DNA from: Paenibacillus sp. J23TS9
GTDB lineage: Bacteria > Bacillota > Bacilli > Paenibacillales > Paenibacillaceae
Assembly (NCBI RefSeq): GCF_018403225.1
Contig: NZ_BOSG01000002.1
Span: 645,836 to 709,835 of the forward strand
Reading direction: 5' to 3'
DNA length: 64,000 nt
The translations under genes and the position numbers were made by a program. How positions within the stretch are numbered: position 1 is the first letter of the stretch; each line of letters starts with the position of its first letter. The notes beneath the pieces were generated by a model that did no database searches, had not been told where the DNA came from, and saw only the letters and a program-made list of their open reading frames with translations. This document shows positions 55,721 to 63,239 of this stretch, in pieces.

Positions 55721-57453
55721 ACCGCTCTCTCCTTTCTGGGATGGAGATAAGGAAGATTTAACGTAACCGTTGTACCTTGATTCGGCGTACTTTCGATATC
55801 CATTCGGGCTTTATAGCCATAAAAGGATTCCAGCATAGACCGAACATATCGAAGCCCAATCCCCCAGCCCGTCTGCTGCTGATCCGGCGTGTCGCGCTGC
55901 AGCAAGGCCAGTGTCTCCTGGCTCAGCCCTTTGCCGTCGTCGCGGATGATGATGCGAACCATCTGCACGGTTTCATCGGGCGAAATGATGATTTCCAGCT
56001 TGCCGTTATCGTCGAGGCCGTGACAGACGGCATTTTCCACGATGGGCTGCAGGATGAATCTCGCAACAGGACTATCGAGATAATCCTCTTCCGCAATATT
56101 CAGTTTCACCTCAAAGTCATGCCGCATCTGCTGCAGCTCCAAATACGTTTGCATAACCTGTATTTCCGACCGGAAAGTAGCAGTTTCCTCTGATTTGCCC
56201 AAGTTATAGTTCAGCAAAATAATTAACGAGGACACAAACTTCTCAATCTCCTCCTGCCTATGCATGGCCGCCAGCCATCGCACCGAATTCAGCGTATTCA
56301 TCAGAAAATGCGGGTTGATCTGGTAGGCAAGCTTTTCGATCTCCAGCTGATGCCGGCGCTTTTCCTTCTGCTCCACATCCATAATCAGCTGCTGAATCTG
56401 CCGTTTCATCATATTAAACTGATCGAATAACCGGTCAAATTCATCGATCCCCGTATGATATTGCCGGGTGCCCATGTAGCCCTTGCCAAAGGTCCTCATT
56501 TCCTTCTCGATCATTCGAAAAGGCCTGTTAATCAGCCTGCGCAATAACAGCGTGATGGTAAACATCATCAGGAGGGCAATGGCGAGAATCCAAAGCATAT
56601 GATTTTTCCATGTATAAAGCTCGTGATTGTAGCTGGAGACGGGAAGCAGCAGCGTAATATTGTAACCATAATCACCCGTCATTCGGTTCCATACATAATC
56701 GCCTGTCATGCCCGATTGCCCGTTTAAAATCAGACGCTCTCCGGTTGTAAAAGCCGCTGGATTACTGCTATAGGTCACCCGGTCCGCCGTATCGGTGAAA
56801 ACAAGCGCATACGGCATATTCAGGCTTGCTGAAAGTGAGTTCATATCTGTGGGGATATCCGTCCTGGCTTCAACATAAACGACTAACTGCGTACCATCTG
56901 AAAATCGGACTTCTCTGGTTACCGACACCACCAGATCATCGCTGAATCGGCATAGAGATTTATGCGGGGACTGGTATTTCAGTGTCTCCATCCCTGCCAC
57001 ATTAGGCAATGATTGCAGCTTGAAGTCTCCGCGCAGTGGCAAATTCGAATAAGGAGCTTGTCCGCTTGCGGGATTGTAGTACATGACCAGCTCCATAGCC
57101 GGGTTCGAAAAAGTAATTAATCCAATATTGTAGGAAATATCGCGGGAGAGAAGACGCTGGCTGTAAATATCCACGGTAGAGACATACGTCTCCATCAGGT
57201 TGCCCACGGTGCCTTCCGGCGTCATCTGCTGAGTGACCTGAAGCAGGTTATTGTACATCTGATTCAGCTTTGACCTTTGCTGGTACAGATCAAAAGCCAT
57301 CGAGGTTTTGATTTTATCGCGCTGCATCGTGTAGATCGCATTGTAGGAGACAGACGCCATCAAGACGGCGCATCCCACAAAACCAACGGTCAAAAACATC
57401 ATGATTCGTTTGCGAAGAGAGGAGAATACAAATCGATGACGCAGCATAGACAT
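55717..57453 (-). CDS. YesM-type sensor histidine kinase, sugar locus 3
   Basis: About 578 residues if read from the ATG at 57453. The frame extends to 57531 and several GTG/TTG starts are possible there, so the exact start is uncertain. Transmembrane helix near residue 15-38, extracellular sensory domain to about 270, a second helix (MLWILAIALLMMFTITLLL), HAMP, and kinase core with phospho-acceptor His in LAYQINPHFLMNTLN, then HATPase motifs QPIVENAVCHG, RDDGKGLS and GWGIGLRYVRSML. It pairs with the overlapping YesN gene. Confidence 0.9.
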   Translation of the reverse strand: MSMLRHRFVFSSLRKRIMMFLTVGFVGCAVLMASVSYNAIYTMQRDKIKTSMAFDLYQQRSKLNQMYNNLLQVTQQMTPEGTVGNLMETYVSTVDIYSQRLLSRDISYNIGLITFSNPAMELVMYYNPASGQAPYSNLPLRGDFKLQSLPNVAGMETLKYQSPHKSLCRFSDDLVVSVTREVRFSDGTQLVVYVEARTDIPTDMNSLSASLNMPYALVFTDTADRVTYSSNPAAFTTGERLILNGQSGMTGDYVWNRMTGDYGYNITLLLPVSSYNHELYTWKNHMLWILAIALLMMFTITLLLRRLINRPFRMIEKEMRTFGKGYMGTRQYHTGIDEFDRLFDQFNMMKRQIQQLIMDVEQKEKRRHQLEIEKLAYQINPHFLMNTLNSVRWLAAMHRQEEIEKFVSSLIILLNYNLGKSEETATFRSEIQVMQTYLELQQMRHDFEVKLNIAEEDYLDSPVARFILQPIVENAVCHGLDDNGKLEIIISPDETVQMVRIIIRDDGKGLSQETLALLQRDTPDQQQTGWGIGLRYVRSMLESFYGYKARMDIESTPNQGTTVTLNLPYLHPRKERAV

Positions 57454-57630
57454 GAAGCCTTTTTTCCTACTGGCAGCCTTTACCGAGCGAATGCCTTTCA
57501 CCTCCACCACCCCACAATAAGTATGGAACAATATTCGCTATTTGGCGTGTTTATCCTTCCTGATGAGAGGAAAGTTGCGGGGATCTGCACAAGTATTAAC
57601 CATCAACATTAACCATCCGAGAAAAAGCAA

Positions 57631-57672
57631 AAACCCGCTCAATGAGCGGGTTCTATGCATGGAGGGCGAACC
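57631..57672 (-). repeat. Terminator hairpin plus ATGGAGGGCGAA (repeat family member 3)
   Basis: AACCCGCTCA (57632-57641) pairs with TGAGCGGGTT (57643-57652), then CTATGCATGGAGGGCGAA. On the minus strand it terminates the collagen-like gene. The tail matches members at 36294 and 45426 more weakly. Confidence 0.6.
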
Positions 57673-57709
57673 GTGGATGTTCAAAACCACAATTAGCCTC
57701 CATTTGAAA

Positions 57710-58366
57710 TTATGCCAATTTCTCAATAACAATTGAAGCACTAACGGTAGGGGCGCCTCCACCAATACTCCCTTGCAATGTCAGAGCACCCATTTGATCA
57801 ATACGGTTTAGCGTCAAAATGCCTCCTGCTGTTAAATGAGCAATGACTTGACCTTGATAAGGATTGTTTCCTGCACTTGAACCGTAATTGCTGCAAAGAA
57901 CCAAAGCTGCTGGAGAAGGTCCGGCAGCGTCTGGATCAAAGAATAACCCAAATGCAGAGTTACCCGGCGTAGGGAATACTGACCAACTGATGTTGTAGAA
58001 TCCCGTTTCTAAAATATTGATATTCGAGGGTGAAGTGAAAGAAACAGCAGTACTATTGATCAAAGAGTCATTAAAAGTTACAGCTCCACCTTGCCCACCA
58101 GGAGCCGGTGCTGCAGCAACAGACTGATCCACCGTACTGCAAAGAAATGCAAAAGATACTGCTGCAGCAGGACCCTGTGGACCCTGTGGACCTTGTGGAC
58201 CTTGTGGTCCTTGTGGTCCTTGTGGTCCTTGTGGACCTTGTGGACCTGCTGGTCCAGGAGGTCCCGGAGGACATGGAGGACAAATACCTTGCGGACCCTG
58301 CGGGCCTGGTGGGCCTGGTGGGCCTTGCGGTCCAGGAGGCCCCGGAGGACCTGGTAATCTACCCAT
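57710..58366 (-). CDS. Collagen-like protein with C-terminal jelly-roll-like domain (BclA/exosporium type)
   Basis: About 218 residues from the ATG at 58366 (AAGGAG 12 nt upstream; a TTG four codons earlier is an alternative). After a very short N-terminus come about 20 Gly-X-Y triplets, GPP, GPA and mainly GPQ (residues ~6-70), interrupted once by [10 protein letters not shown] ~140-residue beta domain follows ([20 protein letters not shown] ... [14 protein letters not shown] end) resembling the TNF-like C-domain of BclA-type spore filaments. The triplet region is encoded by tandem 9-bp units, so repeat number may vary. Gly-Pro-X proteins form triple-helical fibres on spores; the neighbouring YheC/D gene supports a spore-surface role. 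Confidence 0.88.
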   Translation of the reverse strand: MGRLPGPPGPPGPQGPPGPPGPQGPQGICPPCPPGPPGPAGPQGPQGPQGPQGPQGPQGPQGPQGPAAAVSFAFLCSTVDQSVAAAPAPGGQGGAVTFNDSLINSTAVSFTSPSNINILETGFYNISWSVFPTPGNSAFGLFFDPDAAGPSPAALVLCSNYGSSAGNNPYQGQVIAHLTAGGILTLNRIDQMGALTLQGSIGGGAPTVSASIVIEKLA

Positions 58367-58585
58367 CTTTGTATGCAACTCCTTATTAACTAAATTCAGC
58401 GAGCATTATGACCATGGAACCCCTCATTCCATACCGGCCATGGAACAAGATATTCCGGCAGATAAATTTCTATGCAAGTACACCAAAATTTTTCCTCTTC
58501 GATTGTATTGTTGTCCATGCATTATCTGCCTCGTTACATACATTGTTTATACGATTCTCTTATATTAGATGGATGGAGGAAAATA

Positions 58586-59617
58586 ATGAGTACAAAAAAC
58601 GGTTCTGTTGGCATTTTGGTTGCAAACCGTAATCAAAGGAAGTTCGTTCTCAAGCAATATCTTCAGTCCAAAACGATGCACCTGAAATTATTTTGTTTTA
58701 CCCCATCCTCCATCAACTGGAGGCGGAAACGTATCATCGGGCTTCATCGATCCAACGGCAGATGGGTGGTAGGTTATTTTCCATTTCCCCAAGTAATCTA
58801 CAACCGCTGTTATGATACCGACCCACAATTAATTGAGCGTTTGGGGGCAGCAATCGGCGTCAATAAGTGCTTCAATCACATTAATCAATTCAGTAAACAA
58901 GAGATTTATACGAATTTAAGCAAATGGCTTTCTGACTATTTGCCAGCAACCGCCCCCTTCGACAAGGAGAACGCCGTTCAATTGCTAAAGACCCATAAAG
59001 ACCTATATTTAAAGCCTTGTTATGGCCATCAAGGAAAAGGTGTAGTTCGAGTAGAAATGCAGGCTTCAGGTGAAATCCACATAAGCCGTCACTATTTTTC
59101 GCCTGAAATCATCTTCCAAGACACGCAGCAATTTCAGGAGAGCATACAAGCGATACTTGGCTCCACCCCATATATCATGCAAGAAGGTATCCCTATACAA
59201 CAAGTAGATGACCGAATTTTCGATATCCGGGCACTCGTACAAAAAAGTGAGAATGGACTATGGTCGGTCACGAATCTTGTCAGCCGGATTGCATCAAAGG
59301 GCAGTTTTAATACAAGCATCTACGATAAAGCCTGTTTGTCGCAAGAAATACTCAATCGTCTGTATCCACCCTATAAAGCTAATCGTATTATTCGTTCAAT
59401 ATACGACGTCAGTTTAAGAAGCGCTGAAATCATGGACGAAAACCCCGACTATCATTTAGGAGAATTTAGCGTGGATTTTGCGTTGGGCAATGATGAACAT
59501 ACTTGGATCATTGAGCTAAACGGAAAGCCGCAAAAAACACTATATGATGGCATTCGTAAGCAAAGTGTGGTCTATATGCGACCGATGCAATATGCGCAAT
59601 ATTTATGCACGCACTGA
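58586..59617 (+). CDS. YheC/YheD-family ATP-grasp protein (spore coat associated)
   Basis: A 343-residue member of the YheC/D family from the ATG at 58586, where GGAGG lies 6 nt upstream; the frame continues upstream without a site. It starts GSVGILVANRNQRKF, followed by an N-terminal domain with VIYNRCYD, then the ATP-grasp core: LYLKPCYGHQGKGVVRVE (glycine loop, about 175-190), FDIRALVQK (about 245) and GEFSVDFALG...WIIELNGKPQKTLY near the end, which carries the metal-binding Asp/Glu/Asn. It is divergent from the collagen-like gene and shares a 207-bp gap with it. The substrate is unknown, and the family link to spore coat is by homology. Confidence 0.86.
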   Translation: MSTKNGSVGILVANRNQRKFVLKQYLQSKTMHLKLFCFTPSSINWRRKRIIGLHRSNGRWVVGYFPFPQVIYNRCYDTDPQLIERLGAAIGVNKCFNHINQFSKQEIYTNLSKWLSDYLPATAPFDKENAVQLLKTHKDLYLKPCYGHQGKGVVRVEMQASGEIHISRHYFSPEIIFQDTQQFQESIQAILGSTPYIMQEGIPIQQVDDRIFDIRALVQKSENGLWSVTNLVSRIASKGSFNTSIYDKACLSQEILNRLYPPYKANRIIRSIYDVSLRSAEIMDENPDYHLGEFSVDFALGNDEHTWIIELNGKPQKTLYDGIRKQSVVYMRPMQYAQYLCTH

Positions 59618-60014
59618 CCGATGGTTTAATATATGGCTTGGGGCTTGGCGGGGTTACACGCCTTCGACAGGGGTTCATGTCCCCTGCCTCCACCATGTAA
59701 ACCCACATCCGTGCGACCTTCTGACGCTCGTTCGTGAACATTAGAAAAAGCGTGATAAAAAGCTGTCCCAAATAAGCTAGCATCAGCGTGCAGACAACTA
59801 AGCAATTAGCTGAAAAGCAAGCATGCTTGGCTCAGCAACAACAGAAAGAAATCAAATAAATGAGCATTGAATAGATGGCATTTTGGGTGCTCATCTTCCT
59901 AAGCTAAAGGTAAGTGAACTGCCTGTAGCTCAATGGGCTACAGAGTTCCCCAATAATATAGGGACAAAAAAGTTTGGACTACATTTGGACTACAATTTAA
60001 CCGTAAGAAAAATA
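59618..60014. other. Gene-free region with tRNA/tmRNA 3'-like remnant
   Basis: About 400 bp without a credible gene between a YheC/D gene and a recombinase remnant. At its left end is a tRNA-like 3' end (59640-59695). The remainder is AT-rich with no recognised feature except the hairpin at 60015. Confidence 0.45.
59640..59695 (+). pseudogene. tmRNA/tRNA 3'-end-like remnant with encoded CCA
   Basis: GACAGGGGTTCATGT is followed by CCCCTGCCTCCACCA: a 5-bp T-stem AGGGG/CCCCT closing a 7-nt TTCATGT loop, an acceptor-like GCCTCC, discriminator A and CCA. It resembles the tmRNA 3' end at 61799-61865 (GGACAGGGGTTCGACTCCC ... GCCTCCACCA) but in the opposite orientation and one base shorter in the acceptor. 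No 5' partner or tag frame is visible nearby. Confidence 0.5.
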
Positions 60015-60048
60015 AAAACCCGCTCAATATGCGGGTTTTATGTATGGA
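60015..60048 (-). repeat. Terminator hairpin plus TATGTATGGAG (repeat family member 4)
   Basis: AAAACCCGC (60015-60023) pairs with GCGGGTTTT (60031-60039), followed by ATGTATGGAGC. It ends the recombinase remnant on the minus strand. Confidence 0.55.
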
Positions 60049-60257
60049 GCATCATTATCTAAATACGAACTCTCAAATTCCTTATTTTTGACCTCAATTT
60101 CATCCACCAAAGACGGTTCAATTGTTACAGGCTGATTGCTGGAATTTAAAATGAGTGTGATCTTGTCATCATAAAGATATATCGCGTTCACAAATACATT
60201 AATTAACGTGGGACGGTGCTTTTCATCGTTTACTTTGCCTTTACGCAACTGTGTCAA
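60024..60257 (-). pseudogene. C-terminal fragment of a large serine recombinase
   Basis: The minus-strand frame reads FLTQLRKGKVNDEKHRPTL then INVFVNAIYLYDDKITLILN, the coiled-coil-to-C-terminal segment typical of large serine recombinases (LI[ND]xFVNxVYLYDDKI). About 75 codons remain; an in-frame TGA lies just upstream (about 60270) and the catalytic resolvase domain, recombinase domain and zinc ribbon are absent. It is a dead fragment of a phage- or element-borne integrase. Confidence 0.65.
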
Positions 60258-60508
60258 AAAAACTTGATTTCAGGTTCAACAAAGCGGATGGAATATCCTC
60301 TTAAAAAATGTTCATGGGAACCGGGTTATGCTACTCTGAAAACGAAGCTGCCGTTATATTCAGAGATGCGTGAGAAAGTCCCTCCCCCCCATTATTCAGG
60401 TAGTGCTTTCTCATTTTATTAAAGACGAATAAGTGGCTTAATAAATGGAGACCATCGGTTCTGTGGCGTGTATGAAAAGGGTGTTTCGCCCGTCAAAAGG
60501 AGGCCAAG

Positions 60509-60925
60509 ATGAACGAAACAGCATTGGAGCTTCAGTTATTTGAGAACTTAAAGCCTGAGCTAACATCGTTCTGTTACAGAATGCTAGGATCCATCGATGA
60601 CGCAGACGATGCTGTTCAGGAAACATTTATTCGTGTTTGGCAAAGTTGGCATTCATTCAGGCAGGATTCCTCATTTAAAACATGGGTATATCGTATTGCA
60701 TCAAACTTATGCCTGGACAAGCTAAGACAAGCCAAACGCCGCACGCGTCCCGTTGACCTATCCGACCCAGCGATACTCACCGTCAAACTCCGCGAAAAGT
60801 TTCTCGACTCAGCTTGGATTTGGCCTGCCCCTGATTTCTCGGGGAGTCCGGAGGATATTTTCATTCGCATTATTTTCCCGATTTGGGCTTCCTGCACAAA
60901 TATACCGATGAATTTTGCAATCTAA
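60509..60925 (+). pseudogene. Internally deleted ECF41-type sigma factor gene
   Basis: The gene starts well (AAAAGGAGG before the ATG) and encodes region 2 of an ECF sigma factor (LTSFCYRMLGSIDDADDAVQETFIRVWQSW ... TWVYRIASNLCLDKLRQAKRR), continuing to WIWPAPDFSGSPEDIFIR, which in full-length ECF41/SigJ-like proteins is followed by region 4 and a SnoaL-like domain. Here those ~190 residues are missing. The +1 frame after the junction reads ALFSRFGLPAQIYR-stop (60868-60911), which is how such proteins end. So one internal deletion joins codon ~120 to the last ~14 codons out of frame. The gene cannot make a working sigma factor. Confidence 0.7.
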
Positions 60926-60986
60926 TTTCGTCTAAATAAATGAGAAACAAAATTACGATTATCAAAGATAGAAAGGTTGTTAGTTC

Positions 60987-61574
60987 ATGCGTAAAATCAT
61001 TCTCTTCATTCACAGTTCGATTAATGGAGTTGTCACTGGAGATCCAAGCGAGGACAAAACCAACTGGGCGGTCTGGAGAAATAGCGCCGGGATTGAGGAA
61101 GGTTCTCAGTATCTATTAAAAATTTTCGAGACAGCGGATACCATTTTGCTTGGCCGTGGAACATACGAAGACCTCTCTAGAAAGTGGCCAAATACTCGAG
61201 GTTCAAGCCTGGGTGATAAGATAAACAACGCCCACAAACTCGTTGTAACAAGCGCCCGCCCACACGAAAATCTAAAATGGGGAGAATTTGAAGCTCCAAA
61301 ACAATTGACTGGCAGTAATATAGAAGAGCAAATTAAGGACCTAAAAAATGGTGACGGTGGCGACATTGTTATTTTCGGTAGTCCAACGCTCGTACGATCA
61401 CTTGCAAACGCAAATCTTATTGACGAATATCAGATAGTCATGCACCCGGTTGTGGTCAACGTAGGTGAGCATTTGTTTGATAATCTTAATGAGCAGAAGG
61501 AATTCCATCTCGTGGACGTCAAAACACTTAAGGTTGGTTCCCTCTTGGTAACCTACAGACCCGCTAAAGCTTAG
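60987..61574 (+). CDS. RibD C-terminal / dihydrofolate-reductase-like family protein
   Basis: A 195-residue protein of the RibD_C/DHFR-like family (YyaP/YwjB type). It begins KIILFIHSSINGVVTG, has ADTILLGRGTYEDLSRKWP (nucleotide-binding loop, near 50-68), NNAHKLVVTSARP, and GDIVIFGSPTLVRSLANANLIDEYQIVMHPVVV near 130-160, all standard for this family of NADPH-dependent reductases. The reaction is not established for most members. AAAGGTTG lies upstream of the ATG. It is monocistronic; the hairpin at 61694 terminates it. Confidence 0.87.
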   Translation: MRKIILFIHSSINGVVTGDPSEDKTNWAVWRNSAGIEEGSQYLLKIFETADTILLGRGTYEDLSRKWPNTRGSSLGDKINNAHKLVVTSARPHENLKWGEFEAPKQLTGSNIEEQIKDLKNGDGGDIVIFGSPTLVRSLANANLIDEYQIVMHPVVVNVGEHLFDNLNEQKEFHLVDVKTLKVGSLLVTYRPAKA

Positions 61575-61693
61575 CTCAACCAACGGCAGATCATTACTGT
61601 CAACACAAACAGTTACCCAGTTGATAATGTGCATTGGACCGTCAACCTATACTATAATTGATTCAACACAGTAGATCCATACGTCCCAAAAAT

Positions 61694-61729
61694 GAAAAGA
61701 CAGTTAAGCTTGAACGCCTAACTGTCTTT
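61694..61729. terminator. Bidirectional terminator hairpin
   Basis: AAAAGACAGTTA (61694-61705) pairs with TAACTGTCTTTT (61718-61729). It lies downstream of both the reductase gene and the minus-strand tmRNA 3' fragment. Confidence 0.8.
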
Positions 61730-61798
61730 TCATTAGTTGAACCAATTCGTTACTGCAAATCCATCAAGTAAGTGTATCGTGTTCATTTTTAGTAAGGT

Positions 61799-61865
61799 TG
61801 GTGGAGGCGAAGGGAGTCGAACCCCTGTCCGAAGACAACGCCACATACGCTTCTACGGGTGTAGA
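61799..61865 (-). pseudogene. ssrA: 3'-terminal fragment of tmRNA (ssrA)
   Basis: The minus strand reads CTACACCCGTAGAAGCGTAT, then GGACAGGGGTTCGACTCCC and TTCGCCTCCACCA: the last stem-loop, the T-arm (AGGGG/CCCTT around TTCGACT), the acceptor 3' strand and encoded CCA of a bacterial tmRNA. In full tmRNAs this lies ~280 nt after a 5' end whose GGAGGCG-like strand pairs with CGCCTCC. No such 5' end or tag-peptide frame is present upstream; instead there is a YdjO-like gene. It is therefore only the 3' fragment, as left behind when an element integrates at ssrA. The hairpin at 61694 could be the original ssrA terminator. Confidence 0.65.
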
Positions 61866-61900
61866 TAGTGGCCCTTGTGATTCATCAATCGCCGCTTTAT

Positions 61901-62113
61901 TTAGTGCTTTGTCTGAATAGGACTTGTATTCGCTAGAATAGGCAGCATTTTCTCACCCTTTTCCATGAAGCAATTGCATTGGCCACAGATCGGTTGAATC
62001 AAAAAAACGAAGTTGTTCCTCATCCATCCATTGCACTTTTTATTGGTGCATGACCATATCGTTGTCATTTCCTCTGGAAGATCAATCATCTGTCTTTTCC
62101 GTGAATAGTACAA
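61901..62113 (-). CDS. YdjO-like cold-inducible small protein
   Basis: A 70-residue protein: MYYSRKRQMIDLPEEMTTIW then CTNKKCNGWMRNNF and PICGQCNCFMEKGEKMLPIL. The two C-x-x-C-like pairs (CTNKKC and CGQC) and the WMRNNF motif identify the cold-inducible YdjO family, a predicted zinc-binding protein in Bacilli. It lies 78 bp after the cold-shock protein gene, beyond its terminator, in the same orientation, fitting co-regulation by cold. AGAAAGAAGGATGC upstream provides a weak binding site. Confidence 0.78.
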   Translation of the reverse strand: MYYSRKRQMIDLPEEMTTIWSCTNKKCNGWMRNNFVFLIQPICGQCNCFMEKGEKMLPILANTSPIQTKH

Positions 62114-62147
62114 GCAGCATCCTTCTTTCTCTTCCGGAATAATGATG

Positions 62148-62177
62148 AAAAAAAAAGCCCCAAAACTATGTTTTGGG
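62148..62177 (-). terminator. Terminator after the cold-shock protein gene
   Basis: On the minus strand CCCAAAAC pairs with GTTTTGGG (62159-62177), followed by GCTTTTTTTTCATC. Confidence 0.85.
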
Positions 62178-62190
62178 ACTCTAGCAGCAA

Positions 62191-62391
62191 TTATAGTTTA
62201 ACAACATTCTCGGCCTGTGGGCCTCGATTGCCTTGTACTACATTAAATTCAACGCGTTGACCTTCATCCAACGATTTGAAGCCCTCGCTAACAATTGCAC
62301 TGAAGTGCACGAATACGTCGTCTCCGCCTTCAACCTCGATAAAACCGAAGCCTTTGTCTGCATTAAACCACTTTACTGTTCCTTGTTCCAT
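62191..62391 (-). CDS. Cold-shock protein (CspA/CspB family)
   Basis: A 66-residue OB-fold RNA chaperone with both RNA-binding motifs, KGFGFIEVE (RNP1) and VFVHFSAI (RNP2). The chain [18 protein letters not shown] is typical for Bacillota CspB/CspD. GGAGGTAATGGATC precedes the ATG. It has a long AT-rich leader with a 12-bp inverted repeat (62446-62499), as expected for cold-shock mRNAs whose leader controls translation. It precedes the YdjO-like gene. Confidence 0.96.
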   Translation of the reverse strand: MEQGTVKWFNADKGFGFIEVEGGDDVFVHFSAIVSEGFKSLDEGQRVEFNVVQGNRGPQAENVVKL

Positions 62392-62616
62392 GATCCATTA
62401 CCTCCATACTTTCATAATTACATGATCTTCAAATTCGAAAAAAAATCACATATTGTACAAGGCTAGATAATCAAAATCATAACCCTCTACAATATGTGAC
62501 TTCAGGTCGAAATTCCAATAAACTAATTATACCACACAACTGGAGTTGATTTACAACTTTTCTTGTATTTCCACTTCAATCCATTCACCTTTTGCTAACC
62601 ATGACACTATTATGCA
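62392..62616. other. Cold-shock gene leader and promoter region
   Basis: Together with 62617-62782 this makes ~390 bp without a protein gene. It holds the csp 5' leader, the inverted repeat described below, AT-rich DNA and then the tRNA-array terminator. Confidence 0.5.
62446..62499 (-). promoter_or_regulatory. 12-bp inverted repeat in the cold-shock gene leader
   Basis: TCACATATTGTA (62446-62457) and TACAATATGTGA (62488-62499) are perfect complements separated by 30 nt, 55 bp before the csp start. If transcribed it forms a hairpin in the leader; it could instead be a protein-binding palindrome. Confidence 0.5.
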
Positions 62617-62674
62617 ACAAAAAAACACACTTCCCAAGTGATCTTAACATAATTCTCAAGGGTTAAGTGCGTTT
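62617..62674 (-). terminator. Terminator of the tRNA array
   Basis: On the minus strand AAACGCACTTaaCCC pairs imperfectly with GGGaAGTGTGTTT, followed by TTTTTGTTGC. It lies downstream of tRNA-Pro, the last tRNA. Confidence 0.6.
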
Positions 62675-62782
62675 CTCAATTATTATATAAATTAGCTATC
62701 TATATAAAATGAACTAAAGTTTGACCTTGCTTCTCCTTGATTCCATCTGGAATACAGGCGATGTACTTTCCCTTGCGGGTAA

Positions 62783-62859
62783 TGGTCGGGATGACACGAT
62801 TTGAACATGCGACCCCCTGGTCCCAAACCAGGTGCTCTACCAAGCTGAGCTACATCCCG
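62783..62859 (-). tRNA. tRNA-Pro (anticodon TGG)
   Basis: The minus strand starts CGGGATGTAGCTCAGC. The anticodon loop reads TTTGGGA with TGG, the T-arm is GTTCAAAT, and the acceptor closes with CATCCCG, discriminator A and encoded CCA. It is the promoter-distal end of the array. Confidence 0.95.
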
Positions 62860-62866
62860 ATAACGA

Positions 62867-62949
62867 TGGTGCCGGTGAAGGGACTCGAACCCCCACGGTT
62901 TCCCTCACGATTTTGAGTCGCGCGCGTCTGCCAATTCCGCCACACCGGC
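62867..62949 (-). tRNA. tRNA-Leu (anticodon CAA)
   Basis: GCCGGTG...CACCGGC acceptor, long variable arm (GTGAGGGAAACCGT region), anticodon loop CTCAAAA with CAA, T-arm GTTCGAGT and encoded CCA. Confidence 0.93.
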
Positions 62950-62959
62950 TTAAAGAAAA

Positions 62960-63033
62960 CGCGCCCTAAGAGATTCGAACTCCTGGCCTTTTGATTCGTA
63001 GTCAAACGCTCTATCCAGCTGAGCTAAGGGCGC
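62960..63033 (-). tRNA. tRNA-Arg (anticodon ACG)
   Basis: GCGCCCT...AGGGCGC acceptor, anticodon loop CTACGAA, T-arm GTTCGAAT. CCA is not encoded. The A in the wobble position is expected to be deaminated to inosine. Confidence 0.93.
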
Positions 63034-63039
63034 AAATAT

Positions 63040-63114
63040 TGGAGCGGACGACGGGAATCGAACCCGCGACCCTCGCCTTGGCAAGGCGATGCTCTACCGC
63101 TGAGCCACGTCCGC
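63040..63114 (-). tRNA. tRNA-Gly (anticodon GCC)
   Basis: GCGGACG...CGTCCGC acceptor, anticodon loop TTGCCAA, T-arm GTTCGATT, discriminator T and encoded CCA. Confidence 0.95.
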
Positions 63115-63130
63115 ATATAAATTATAAAAC

Positions 63131-63206
63131 TGGTGAGCCATGAAGGACTCGAACCTTCGACACCCTGATTAAAAGTCAGGTGCTCTACCAACTGAGCTAA
63201 TGGCTC
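63131..63206 (-). tRNA. tRNA-Lys (anticodon TTT)
   Basis: GAGCCAT...ATGGCTC acceptor, anticodon loop CTTTTAA, T-arm GTTCGAGT, encoded CCA. Confidence 0.95.
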
Positions 63207-63239
63207 TCAATTAAAAAAATATTAAATGAAATATAAATC

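Noticed and set aside
58091..58357. Trp/Leu-rich plus-strand frame (repeating WTLWTL)
   Set aside because: It is the complement of the Gly-Pro-Gln collagen repeat; no ribosome binding site.
61799..62160. Intact tmRNA gene
   Set aside because: Only the last ~67 nt match; no 5' acceptor strand or tag frame is found, and a YdjO-like gene occupies the space.
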